Assembly (NCBI GenBank): GCA_045546315.1
Contig: JAZQCN010000091.1
Coordinates: forward strand, 62,001-126,000
Direction: 5' to 3'
DNA: 64,000 bases
Origin: RGIG2041 sp045546315
GTDB lineage: Bacteria > Bacillota > Clostridia > UBA1381 > UMGS1253
The notes under the pieces were generated by a model, which was given only the letters and a program-made list of their open reading frames with translations, did not search any database and had not been told where the DNA came from. Shown one piece after another: positions 17,343 through 25,847 of the stretch (position 1 is the stretch's first letter; the number at the start of each line of letters is the position of its first letter). Made by a program: the position numbers and the translations under genes.

Positions 17343-18488
17343 TTATACCACCATTTCGCCTTCCTGCATTACCTTTAAAATGTTAAACATATCGTCCGCA
17401 AATACCAAATCGGCATTTTTGCCTACGGCAATCGAGCCGAGTGTATCATAAAGCCCTACCGCGCGTGCCGGATTGGTCGATGCCATCAAACACGCCTGTG
17501 CAATACCGCAAGCGGTGTTTTGCATAATGTTGCGGCACGCCTGCTCCATGGTCATACGGCTGCCGGCAATACCGCCACGGTCGTCAAAGCTTAAATCCGT
17601 TACATGGCTGTACTTTTCCGGCGGTGCACCGTCGAAGGTGGTCGAGTCCGTAATCAAAATCACCTTGCCCACGCCCTTGTTGTGCAAAAGCATCTGCTGC
17701 ATATCCGCGTGTACATGAATTGCACACGAATCGGAAATCAGCTCGGCGTACATTTCATCGTCCTTCGCGCAGTATTCATCCGGTCCGCGACCGCGCAGAC
17801 CGTGGCTTTCGCCGATGGTGCCGGTGGCATTCATCGCATGCGTCAAAATCGTCGGCTGATACGGAAACGGCATCTGCTCGCGGATTTGCTCCGGCGTTGC
17901 TTCACTGTGACCGAGTGCGAAAATGACCTTCGGGTTCACTTTGCGCGCATACTCCAAAAACGCCTTCAAATCCTCACGCTCCGGCGCAACCGTCCAGACC
18001 AGGACATCCTCCCCTGCCGCATCAACAAGCGCCTTGCACTTGTCCATATCAATTGCACCGCGCCACGGGTTATGGTGCGAATTACAGCCGTAGTCCGGAT
18101 TGGTGTACGGTCCTTCGGAATAAATGCCCTTGATGGTTTTGTTCGTTTTCATCTCTTCGCGAATCAGGCGAAAACTTTCGATAAGCTCTTCAAAGGTCTG
18201 TGAATACAGCGGTGTTGCCAAAATCGTCGTCGCGCCGTGCTTTAAAAAGTGCTCTGCCGCTGCCTTCGGGTTTTCGTATGTATTATAGCCGCCGCCACCG
18301 TGCACGTGAATGTCCACAAAGCCCGGTCCGACATACGCACCGCCGGCGTCAATGATTTCCGCACCTGCCGGAATTTCGATATCTTTCGCCTTGCCGACTG
18401 CGGTAATTTTGCCGTTTTCCTCTAAGAGAATGCCATCATAGAGAATACCGCTCTCCAGCACAATGCTTGCATTTACAATCGCTTTCAT
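17343..18488 (-). CDS. NagA-like amidohydrolase, first paralogue
   Basis: 381 residues from the ATG at 18488, nine bases after GGAG. An ATG nine bases earlier touches the ribosome site and was not used. Motifs HVHGGGGYNT, SEGPYTNP, GHSEAT, THAMNA and ITDSTTF mark an intact amidohydrolase metal centre. First gene of the operon; a good promoter lies at 18542-18571. Together with two further NagA-like and two ceramidase-like genes it forms a unit that appears to process amide-linked compounds in the cytoplasm. No transporter is encoded on the same strand nearby. Confidence 0.8.
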   Translation of the reverse strand: MKAIVNASIVLESGILYDGILLEENGKITAVGKAKDIEIPAGAEIIDAGGAYVGPGFVDIHVHGGGGYNTYENPKAAAEHFLKHGATTILATPLYSQTFEELIESFRLIREEMKTNKTIKGIYSEGPYTNPDYGCNSHHNPWRGAIDMDKCKALVDAAGEDVLVWTVAPEREDLKAFLEYARKVNPKVIFALGHSEATPEQIREQMPFPYQPTILTHAMNATGTIGESHGLRGRGPDEYCAKDDEMYAELISDSCAIHVHADMQQMLLHNKGVGKVILITDSTTFDGAPPEKYSHVTDLSFDDRGGIAGSRMTMEQACRNIMQNTACGIAQACLMASTNPARAVGLYDTLGSIAVGKNADLVFADDMFNILKVMQEGEMVV

Positions 18489-18541
18489 TTTTCTCATCTC
18501 CGCATCAAAAAAGTCGCTTCAATTTCTATCTTCCTATCATA

Positions 18542-18571
18542 ATTATATCGCTCTGAAAAAAATGTTGTCAA
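18542..18571 (-). promoter_or_regulatory. Promoter of the NagA/ceramidase-like operon
   Basis: Minus-strand TTGACA (18571-18566), an 18-bp spacer and TATAAT (18547-18542), both perfect hexamers. It lies about 55 bases before the first start codon and is divergent from the MarR promoter. Confidence 0.8.
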
Positions 18572-18613
18572 CGGGTTTCTGTGCGAAAAATTTTCGAAAT
18601 TGTTTGCTTTTTG

Positions 18614-18642
18614 TTGACACCACACTTGGGCTATGCTAAAAT
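18614..18642 (+). promoter_or_regulatory. Promoter of the marR-ABC exporter operon
   Basis: TTGACA (18614-18619), a 17-bp spacer and TAAAAT (18637-18642). The -10 overlaps the left edge of the operator palindrome. Confidence 0.85.
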
Positions 18643-18677
18643 AGTTGCAGATGAAACAGTTTCATCTGCAACTATTT
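18639..18677. promoter_or_regulatory. MarR operator palindrome
   Basis: Perfect 19-bp arms (18639-18657 and 18659-18677) around a single A, core GTTGCAGATGAAAC. It covers the end of the -10 and the start of transcription, so bound repressor would block RNA polymerase. The first gene downstream encodes a MarR protein; autoregulation is inferred. Confidence 0.8.
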
Positions 18678-18694
18678 AAAATTCAGGTGATTTT

Positions 18695-19132
18695 ATGGCT
18701 ATGTTTATGCGAAAACTAAACATCATTGCCAGATGCGCCGGTATGTATCGCACGCAAAACTCCAGCGTGCAGCTTCCCGGTATTTATCACAGCTATGTGT
18801 TCGCGATTTGCAAAAATCCGGGTATGTCGCAGGATAAAATTGCAAAGCATCTGTGTATGACAAAAAGCAGCGTGACCAGACATTTGGCGTACTTAGAGCA
18901 AAACGGCTACATCGAGCGCAAGCCAAGCGAAGCAGACAAGCGCGAAATGCTGGTGTATCCGACCGGGAAAATGACAAGCATCCACGCCGAGGTCGTGCAA
19001 ATTGCGAAAAAATGGACCGCGCTTCTGTCCGAAGGCATCGGCGAAGAAGAAATGGACACATTTTTAAATGTGCTCGATAAAATACAAATCCGTGCAACAG
19101 AAATTACAGAGTCGGGAGGTGCGCGCGAATGA
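18695..19132 (+). CDS. MarR-family transcriptional regulator
   Basis: 145 residues with a winged helix-turn-helix: PGMSQDKIAKHLCMTKSSVTRHLAYLEQ is followed by the wing NGYIERKPSEADKR, a standard MarR pattern. AGGTGA precedes the start, and the stop overlaps the first exporter gene as ATGA. The position at the head of a drug-exporter operon and the palindrome over the promoter point to ligand-responsive repression of the exporter. The inducer is unknown. Confidence 0.9.
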   Translation: MAMFMRKLNIIARCAGMYRTQNSSVQLPGIYHSYVFAICKNPGMSQDKIAKHLCMTKSSVTRHLAYLEQNGYIERKPSEADKREMLVYPTGKMTSIHAEVVQIAKKWTALLSEGIGEEEMDTFLNVLDKIQIRATEITESGGARE

Positions 19133-20850
19133 AAACGATGCTTTTATACTTAAAGCCCTACTACAAAAAAATATCCTTCGGCTTTGTCATCAAATCACTC
19201 GGCACACTCTCCGAGCTGATGCTGCCGATGATTTTGAGCTATGTTTTAAAAAGCGTTCTCGGCAAATCGGTAGGCGACATTTTACTTTGGGGCGGCATTA
19301 TGATGCTCTTTGCGGCGCTGGCGTGCATATTTAATGTATGGGCAAACCGCATTGCGGCGCGCACCTCCAGCAGCTTTGCTGAAACGATGCGCAAGGATTT
19401 ATTTAAAAAGATTTTGCATCTTTCCGCAGCGCAAACGGATAAATTTACCATTCCGTCACTTGAATCACGCATCACGTCAGACACCTACAATGTGCACCGC
19501 TTTGTTGGTATGGCACAGCGCATGGGTGTTCGCGCGCCGATTATGCTTATCGGCGGTATCGGTATAACGCTTTTGATGGATGCATATCTTTCCTTAATAA
19601 TGATTGCCATTATACCGATTACCTTTTGCGCAATTTTCTTTGTCTCCAAAAACGGCATACCGCTCTATGCAAAGGTGCAGACTGCCGTAGATAAAATGGT
19701 GCGTGTGGTGCGCGAGGATGTGCAGGGTATCCGCGTTATCAAAGCGCTTTCCAAAACTGACTACGAGCACCGCCGCTACGAAGAGGTCAACCGCACACTT
19801 GTCAAAAGCGAAACGCGCGCCGGCGTGATTATGGGCAGCGTGCACCCGATTATGACGATGTTTATGAACATCGGCAGCGTTGCCGTTATTGCCGTTGCCA
19901 GCGGTCGCGTACAAAACGGGCTCTCCGACCCGGAAACCATCATTGCATTTATGCAGTATTTCACACAGATTTCCATGTCGCTGATGACGGTGACGCGTAT
20001 GTTTACGATGTATACCAAATGCGCTGCCTCGGCAAACCGCATAGAAGAGGTGCTTACCGCCGATACACAAATATTGGTGCATACAAAAGCAGAATTTCCG
20101 GACGCAGACACAGATGCACGCATCAAGTTTGACCGCGTAAGCTTTTCTTATAACGGCAAGCGTAATAATTTAAATAATATCAGCTTCGAGGTGCCTGCCG
20201 GCGGCTCTATCGGCATTATCGGCGCAACCGGCTCGGGCAAATCGACGATTGTAAAGCTGCTTTTGCGCTTTTATGATGCAAACGAAGGCAGCATCTACAT
20301 AAACGGTGAGGATGTGCGCACCATTGAAAAGGAGCGCCTCTACGCGATGTTCGGCTCTGCACAGCAGCACGATTTTCTGTATGCCGACACCGTAAAGGAA
20401 AACATCCGCTTCGGGCGCGACATTTCCGATGCAGACATTGAAAAAGCTGCAGAAATTGCGCAGGCAACAGAATTTATTCACGGCTTTAATGACGGCTACG
20501 CGCATATGCTCGCCCAGCACGCGGCAAACATCTCCGGCGGTCAGAAGCAGCGCCTCTTAATCACACGCGCGCTTGCCGCAAAGCCGCAAATTCTGATTTT
20601 GGACGACAGCTCGTCTGCACTCGACTATAAAACAGATGCCGCGCTGCGCCGTGCACTGGCAGAAAATATGCAAGACACCACCCTCGTTACGGTTGCACAG
20701 CGCGTCAGCTCCGTAAAGGACTGCAGCGTAATCCTCGTTTTAGAGGACGGCAACATCATCGGCATCGGTACACACGAGCAGCTGCTTGAAAGCTGCATCG
20801 AATATAAAGAAATCAGCGATTCACAGATGGGAGGTGCTTTCGTTGAGTAG
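19129..20850 (+). CDS. ABC exporter half-transporter, degenerate-site subunit
   Basis: 573 residues: a six-helix exporter membrane domain (about 10-310) and a nucleotide-binding domain. Walker A GATGSGKST starts at 365 and the signature ISGGQ is canonical. Walker B, however, reads LILDD, with Asp 493 in place of the catalytic Glu, and the switch region reads AQR, with Gln 524 where His is normal. This is the degenerate pattern of heterodimeric exporters such as TM287/288 and BmrCD. The partner is the next gene. Probable substrate: a drug or lipid-like compound. Confidence 0.9.
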   Translation: MKTMLLYLKPYYKKISFGFVIKSLGTLSELMLPMILSYVLKSVLGKSVGDILLWGGIMMLFAALACIFNVWANRIAARTSSSFAETMRKDLFKKILHLSAAQTDKFTIPSLESRITSDTYNVHRFVGMAQRMGVRAPIMLIGGIGITLLMDAYLSLIMIAIIPITFCAIFFVSKNGIPLYAKVQTAVDKMVRVVREDVQGIRVIKALSKTDYEHRRYEEVNRTLVKSETRAGVIMGSVHPIMTMFMNIGSVAVIAVASGRVQNGLSDPETIIAFMQYFTQISMSLMTVTRMFTMYTKCAASANRIEEVLTADTQILVHTKAEFPDADTDARIKFDRVSFSYNGKRNNLNNISFEVPAGGSIGIIGATGSGKSTIVKLLLRFYDANEGSIYINGEDVRTIEKERLYAMFGSAQQHDFLYADTVKENIRFGRDISDADIEKAAEIAQATEFIHGFNDGYAHMLAQHAANISGGQKQRLLITRALAAKPQILILDDSSSALDYKTDAALRRALAENMQDTTLVTVAQRVSSVKDCSVILVLEDGNIIGIGTHEQLLESCIEYKEISDSQMGGAFVE

Positions 20851-22711
20851 AGGACCAATGGGACACGGCGGACCGGGCGGCAGAATGGGCGGCGAACCGC
20901 CTAAGAAAGGACAGCCGATGTATCACAACCAAAAGCTGGATGCCAAAGCAGCGAAGGGCCTTCTCCTGCGTCTGTTCGGCTATATTCTGCACTACTGGTA
21001 TCTGTTTTTGCCGGCAGTCGCGATGACGCTTCTGTCTAATCAGCTTGCGCTGCTCGGACCGAAGTATTCGGGCGAAGCCATTGATGCGATCGCGCGCGCC
21101 GGCGGCGTGGATTTTGATGGCGTATGGTATAATGTTACCCGTATGCTCATTTGCTACATTGCCTCGGCTGCGCTTTCCTATGTGCTTTCCGTACTCATGC
21201 TGTTTTTGGGGCAGAAAATTGCATTTCGCATCCGCAAGCAGCTGTTTGAAAAGCTCACGCAGTTGCCGGTCGGCTATTTTGATACGCACGCGACAGGCGA
21301 AATCATCAGCCATATTTCCTACGATATTGACACATTAAATATGTCGCTTTCGCACGATTTTGTGCAAATTATGACCAGCTTATACACCGTCATCGGCTCG
21401 CTTGTTTTTATGTGGAACATTTCGAAGCCGCTGATTCTTGTTTTTGCGATTACCGTGCCTGCAACGATTGTGTTTACACGCATTCGTACCAAGCGTGTGC
21501 GCCCGCTGTTCAGAAAGCGCTCCATAAAGCTTGGCGAGCTTAACGGCTACGCGGAGGAAATGCTGACCGGACTGCGCACGATTCAGGCGTACGAGCGTGA
21601 GGATGAAATCGGCGAGCGCTTCAACGCACGCAACGCCGATGCGATGAACGCCTACTATGAAGCAGACTACTACGGCACAAGCATGATGCCCTTCATCGGC
21701 TTGATTAATAACATCTCCCTGTCTTTGATTATGATGTTCGGCGGTATTTTGTATATGCTCTCGCAAAACGGCGCTGCCCCGGAAGGCACACTGTTTTTCA
21801 TCACACTCGGCGGTATGGCGCAGTTCGTACAATACTCCAGAAAATTCACCGGCCCGATTAACGAGTTTGCCAACATTTTAAATGAATTGCAGTCCTCCTT
21901 TTCTGCGGCAGAGCGTGTGTTCAGAATTATTGACGAAAAGCCCGAGCCTGCAGACAGCGAAAATGCAATCGCGCTGTCCGACACAAACGGCGAAGTGGAG
22001 TTTAAGGATGTTGTATTCGGCTATGTGCCGGATAAAACCATTCTGCACGGCATTTCCTTTAAGGCAAATCCGGGCGAAACAGTTGCCATTGTCGGGCCGA
22101 CCGGCGCCGGCAAGACGACCATCATCAGCCTGCTTATGCGCTTTTACGATGTAAACGACGGGGTAATTACCGTCGACGGCACGGACGAGCGCGAAATCAC
22201 AAGAAAATCCTTGCGCCACGCGTATACAATGGTGCTGCAGGACACCTGGCTGTTCTATGGCACAATTTTCGACAACATCGCCTATGGCAAGGAGGGTGCT
22301 ACCTTAGAAGAGGTCAAAGCAGCCGCAAAGGCAGCGCGCATCGACAGCTATATTGAAAGCCTGCCAAACGGCTATGACACGCTTTTGTCGGACGACGGCG
22401 TAAACATTTCAAAAGGTCAGCGCCAGCTGATCACTATCGCCCGCGCGATGATTTCCAACTCCGAAATGCTGATTTTAGACGAAGCCACCTCGAATGTCGA
22501 CTCCAGAACGGAAATTAAAATTCAGGAGGCGATGGCTGAGCTGATGCAGGGGCGTACCTGCTTTGTGATTGCGCACCGCCTCTCCACCATCCAGAATGCC
22601 GACAAAATTATAGTGCTGCAAGACGGCAAAATCACCGAAATGGGCAACCACAATGAGCTACTTGCCAAGGGCGGCTTCTACAGCACGCTGTACAATTCAC
22701 AGTTTAATTGA
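20843..22711 (+). CDS. ABC exporter half-transporter, catalytic-site subunit
   Basis: 622 residues from a TTG at 20843 set by GGGAGG eight bases upstream, overlapping the previous gene by eight bases. The longer frame from 20786 has no ribosome site. The first 20 residues are Gly/His/Pro-rich (GPMGHGGPGGRMGG) before the membrane domain. The nucleotide-binding domain has Walker A GPTGAGKTT, Walker B LILDEATSNVD and switch IAHRLST, all canonical, but the signature is ISKGQ (Lys 524 for Gly). This is complementary to the defects of its partner, so one ATP site of the heterodimer works and the other is degenerate. Confidence 0.9.
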   Translation: MSRGPMGHGGPGGRMGGEPPKKGQPMYHNQKLDAKAAKGLLLRLFGYILHYWYLFLPAVAMTLLSNQLALLGPKYSGEAIDAIARAGGVDFDGVWYNVTRMLICYIASAALSYVLSVLMLFLGQKIAFRIRKQLFEKLTQLPVGYFDTHATGEIISHISYDIDTLNMSLSHDFVQIMTSLYTVIGSLVFMWNISKPLILVFAITVPATIVFTRIRTKRVRPLFRKRSIKLGELNGYAEEMLTGLRTIQAYEREDEIGERFNARNADAMNAYYEADYYGTSMMPFIGLINNISLSLIMMFGGILYMLSQNGAAPEGTLFFITLGGMAQFVQYSRKFTGPINEFANILNELQSSFSAAERVFRIIDEKPEPADSENAIALSDTNGEVEFKDVVFGYVPDKTILHGISFKANPGETVAIVGPTGAGKTTIISLLMRFYDVNDGVITVDGTDEREITRKSLRHAYTMVLQDTWLFYGTIFDNIAYGKEGATLEEVKAAAKAARIDSYIESLPNGYDTLLSDDGVNISKGQRQLITIARAMISNSEMLILDEATSNVDSRTEIKIQEAMAELMQGRTCFVIAHRLSTIQNADKIIVLQDGKITEMGNHNELLAKGGFYSTLYNSQFN

Positions 22712-22713
22712 TG

Positions 22714-22740
22714 AAAAAGCAAGGCTTTGCCTTGCTTTTT
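22714..22740 (+). terminator. Terminator of the exporter operon
   Basis: Perfect 12-bp arms (22714-22725 and 22729-22740) with a TTT loop and a T-run in the right arm, two bases after the stop. Confidence 0.88.
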
Positions 22741-22760
22741 GTTTGTCTATATATTATAAT
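22732..22760 (+). promoter_or_regulatory. Possible promoter of the capA-like gene
   Basis: TATAAT (22755-22760) with TTGCTT 17 bases upstream, the latter inside the terminator of the previous operon. The -10 is perfect and the -35 is weak. Confidence 0.45.
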
Positions 22761-22782
22761 AGTCCCTCAGGGGGTAACTGCA

Positions 22783-23877
22783 ATGAAAAAAGCGCTTATA
22801 ATACTGTTTTCAGCGCTCCTTTTGCTCAGCTGTGGCTGTGCGCGAAAGGATGCGACCGAAACCACAGCACCACCGCCGGCAGAGCCGACTGAATACAGAG
22901 TTTCCTTTTACGGCGTCGGTGACAATTTAATACACAACAGCGTTTACTGGCGCGCGGCGGAATATGCCGGCGGTAATGGCTATGACTTTACGCCGATGTA
23001 CGAATATGTCGCAGACGATATTGCCGCGGCAGACATTGCATATATCAACCAGGAAACCATCCTCGGCGGCACCGAACTCGGGCTATCGTCTTATCCGACC
23101 TTTAACTCGCCGCAGGAATGCGGTCGCGATATGATTGCGCTCGGGTTTGATGTGTTCTCGCTTGCGACAAACCATGTATTCGATATGGGCGAAGCGGGCC
23201 TTAAAAACACATATCAGTTTTTTGCAGAGCACCCATCTGTGACGCAGGTCGGCATATATAAAAAGGGCGAAAACACAGTGCGCATTGTAGAGAAAAACGG
23301 CATCAAAATCGCCTTTTTAAACTACACCTACCCCACCAACGGACTCTCGATTTCCAAAAACAGTGCCTACCATGTGCCGGTAGCAAATGCAAAAAACAAC
23401 GGCGCAGAAATCGCCGACGCTGTACGCACGGCAAAGGCGCCGGCGGATTTCGTTGTCTGCTGTGTGCATTGGGGCGAGGAATACCAGAATGCGCCAAACG
23501 CGGCACAAAGGGCGGCGGCAAAAGCCATTGCCGAGGCAGGCTGCGATGTCATTATCGGCACGCATCCGCACACCGTACAGCCGGTAGAGTATATCGGTGA
23601 CACGCTGGTGGTCTACTCGCTCGGCAACTTTATCTCCGCGCAGAAAGCGCCCGTCAGCCAGTTAGAGGGCGCAATTCGGTTTGACTTCGTCTTAAAAGGC
23701 GAGGAAAAACGCATCGAAAATGTGGTATTCGAGCCGCTTGTAAATCACTATAATACAGGCTTTCGAAACCTCCGCATCATTCCGTTTGACGAATACACGC
23801 CCGAAAAAGCTGCCACACACGGCGCAGGCATCAGCTATACATATTTGGAAAATCTGATAGAAAAGGTAATGAAATAA
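22783..23877 (+). CDS. CapA-family lipoprotein (poly-gamma-glutamate synthesis/metallophosphatase-like)
   Basis: 364 residues from the ATG at 22783 (AGGGGG upstream). The N-terminus is a lipoprotein signal with lipobox LLSC and Cys 17, followed by a Thr/Pro-rich linker. The body carries CapA motifs: GVGDNLIHN, NQETILGG, LATNHVFDMG, VHWGEEY, GTHPHTVQ and YSLGNFI. This is the calcineurin-like fold linked to poly-gamma-glutamate capsule formation in Bacillus. Many CapA-like proteins outside capsule loci have no known role, and no capB or capC is present here. Overlaps the next gene by one base. Confidence 0.85.
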   Translation: MKKALIILFSALLLLSCGCARKDATETTAPPPAEPTEYRVSFYGVGDNLIHNSVYWRAAEYAGGNGYDFTPMYEYVADDIAAADIAYINQETILGGTELGLSSYPTFNSPQECGRDMIALGFDVFSLATNHVFDMGEAGLKNTYQFFAEHPSVTQVGIYKKGENTVRIVEKNGIKIAFLNYTYPTNGLSISKNSAYHVPVANAKNNGAEIADAVRTAKAPADFVVCCVHWGEEYQNAPNAAQRAAAKAIAEAGCDVIIGTHPHTVQPVEYIGDTLVVYSLGNFISAQKAPVSQLEGAIRFDFVLKGEEKRIENVVFEPLVNHYNTGFRNLRIIPFDEYTPEKAATHGAGISYTYLENLIEKVMK

Positions 23878-24362
23878 TGATACGACACGCTAAAAAAGAA
23901 GAATTAGACGAAATTTTGGAAATCTACGCTGCGGCGCGCGCCTTTATGCGTGCGCACGGCAATCTGCACCAATGGGCAGGCGACTATCCCGGAACGGCAG
24001 ATTTGCTTTCAGACATTGAGCGCCAAACGCTCTATGTGCTCGAAAACGAGGCCGGCGGCATTTGCGCTTGCTTTGCCTTAATTCCCGGCATTGACCCGAC
24101 CTACGGCAGAATAGACGGCGGCAGCTGGAAATCCGATGCACCGTATGCCGCAATGCACAAGGTCGCAAGCGACGGTACGCGCAAGGGCGTTTTTGCCGAG
24201 TGCGTCGCGTTTGCACGCGAACGGCACACGCATCTGCGCATCGACACGCATCACGACAATTACCCGATGCAAAATGCAATTACAAAAGAAGGCTTTGAGT
24301 ACCGTGGCATCATCTACCTTGCCGACGGCGACCCGCGAAAAGCCTATGAATGGATAAAGTAA
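23877..24362 (+). CDS. GNAT-family N-acetyltransferase
   Basis: 161 residues. MIRHAKKEELDEILEIYAAAR opens like a GNAT fold. The region around VFAECVAFARERHTHLRIDTH and the Asn-rich HDNYPMQNAITKEGFEYRG (the usual N-x-x-M/A-x-x-x-Y-x-K-x-GF end motif) supports the call. The classical Q/RxxGxG acetyl-CoA loop reads SDGTRKGV and is weak. Translationally coupled to the CapA-like gene and followed by a terminator. Substrate unknown. Confidence 0.75.
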   Translation: MIRHAKKEELDEILEIYAAARAFMRAHGNLHQWAGDYPGTADLLSDIERQTLYVLENEAGGICACFALIPGIDPTYGRIDGGSWKSDAPYAAMHKVASDGTRKGVFAECVAFARERHTHLRIDTHHDNYPMQNAITKEGFEYRGIIYLADGDPRKAYEWIK

Positions 24363-24364
24363 CC

Positions 24365-24396
24365 AAAACAGCCAAAGCAAACGCTCTGGCTGTTTT
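24365..24396 (+). terminator. Terminator after the GNAT gene
   Basis: Ten-bp arms AAAACAGCCA/TGGCTGTTTT (24365-24374, 24387-24396), then TTATTAT, directly after the stop. Confidence 0.8.
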
Positions 24397-24436
24397 ATTA
24401 TACAAATCTTACATTCTTTTCGCTCACATTTGTGCA

Positions 24437-24466
24437 TTGACTTTGCCGTATGCAAAAAGGTACAAT
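24437..24466 (+). promoter_or_regulatory. Promoter of the FAD oxidoreductase gene
   Basis: TTGACT (24437-24442), an 18-bp spacer and TACAAT (24461-24466), followed within 22 bases by the start codon and its AAGGAG site, so the leader is very short. Confidence 0.7.
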
Positions 24467-24487
24467 ACAGACAAAAGGAGTGATTCG

Positions 24488-25807
24488 ATGAAAAATTTCA
24501 CTTTAACGCAAAGAGAAATTCCGTTAAATGACGAATATGATGTAATCGTCGCAGGTGGCGGTCCTGCCGGCTGCGCCGCAGCGATTGCAGCCGCGCGCGA
24601 GGGCGCAAAAACGCTTCTCATTGAGGCGCAGGGCAGCCTCGGCGGTATGAGCACCATGGGCATGGTACCGACATGGTGTCCGTTCTCGGATAGAGAAAAG
24701 ATGGTGTATCGCGGTATAGCAGAGGAAATTTTCGTTACGCTCAAAAAAGCGATGCCTTATATCGACCAAAACTTAATGGACTGGGTCGGTATCGACCCGG
24801 AAAAGCTCAAGCGCATCTATGATGATAAGGTGACCGAAGCCGGCGCGGATGTTCTTTTTAACACCTTTCTCTCCTGCGCTGAAAGCGAGGACGGTACCGT
24901 AAATGCCATTATCGTCTCCAACAAGGCAGGTCTTAGCGCATACAGCGCAAAGGTGTTTATCGACTGTACCGGTGACGGCGATGTTGCCGTAAGCGCAGGC
25001 GCAGAATACATTATGGGCGACGGCAAGGGCAATGTGCAGGCATCGACGCACTGCTTCGAGCTCGGCGGCGTAAACGAAACGGCGTATATCAATGGCCCGA
25101 ATATGCACACCTCCAATCCGGGCAGCCCGATTTATGCTATTTTAGCGAGCAAAAAGTATGACTATATCAGCGACAGCCATTTGTGTCAGCGCATGATTAA
25201 GCCGCGCGTGGTCGGCTTTAACGCAGGGCACATCTGGGATGTGGACAACACGGACCCCATCAGCGTATCGAAAGCACTCATCGAGGGCAGACGCAAGGCA
25301 GAAGCCTACTGCGCAGCACTGCGCGAGTTCCATCCTGCAGCCTTTGGCGATGCGCATGTGGAGCAGACTGCACCGATGATGGGCATCCGCGAAACGCGCC
25401 GCATTATCGGCGACTATGTTTTAACCAAGGAAGACTACATTGCGCGCCGCACCTTTGAAGATGAAATCTGCAGAAACAGCTATTATTTGGATATTCATAT
25501 GAGCGATGAAGAACAGAAGGAAACCGGGCACCAGTCGCTTCGCTACGAAAAGGGCGAGTCGCACGGTGTACCGTATCGCTGCTTAACGCCGAAGGGCATC
25601 AAAAACCTGCTTATGGCAGGCAGACAGATTTCCACCGACCGCTCCGTGCAGGGCAGCACGAGAGTTATGCCGGTCTGCCTTGCGATGGGCGAAGCTGCGG
25701 GCAGAGCCGCTGCAATGGCAGCTGTAAGCGAAAGCCACGATGTACACAGCATTGATGTGCAGCTTCTGCGCAAAAAGATTTTAGACAACGGCGGTTATAT
25801 ACTGTAA
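24488..25807 (+). CDS. FAD-dependent oxidoreductase
   Basis: 439 residues from the ATG at 24488 with AAGGAG upstream; the open frame back to 24350 is not used. The dinucleotide-binding fold is clear: DVIVAGGGPAGCAAAIAA with the acidic end of the second strand LLIEAQ, then GGMSTMG. A second cofactor motif FIDCTGDGDVAVSAGAEY and the C-terminal GIKNLLMAGRQIS and RVMPVCLAMGEAAG match the FAD_oxidored family (PF12831-like), often seen in sugar catabolism clusters. No other pathway gene adjoins it, so the substrate is open. It has its own promoter and terminator. Confidence 0.85.
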   Translation: MKNFTLTQREIPLNDEYDVIVAGGGPAGCAAAIAAAREGAKTLLIEAQGSLGGMSTMGMVPTWCPFSDREKMVYRGIAEEIFVTLKKAMPYIDQNLMDWVGIDPEKLKRIYDDKVTEAGADVLFNTFLSCAESEDGTVNAIIVSNKAGLSAYSAKVFIDCTGDGDVAVSAGAEYIMGDGKGNVQASTHCFELGGVNETAYINGPNMHTSNPGSPIYAILASKKYDYISDSHLCQRMIKPRVVGFNAGHIWDVDNTDPISVSKALIEGRRKAEAYCAALREFHPAAFGDAHVEQTAPMMGIRETRRIIGDYVLTKEDYIARRTFEDEICRNSYYLDIHMSDEEQKETGHQSLRYEKGESHGVPYRCLTPKGIKNLLMAGRQISTDRSVQGSTRVMPVCLAMGEAAGRAAAMAAVSESHDVHSIDVQLLRKKILDNGGYIL

Positions 25808-25847
25808 TACATAAAAAAGACACCCAGTCGGGTGTCTTTTTTATGTA
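25808..25847. terminator. Bidirectional terminator between the FAD oxidoreductase and pgsA
   Basis: Perfect 18-bp arms (25808-25825 and 25830-25847) around AGTC, with runs of A and T giving U-tracts in both directions. It serves the two convergent operons. Confidence 0.92.
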
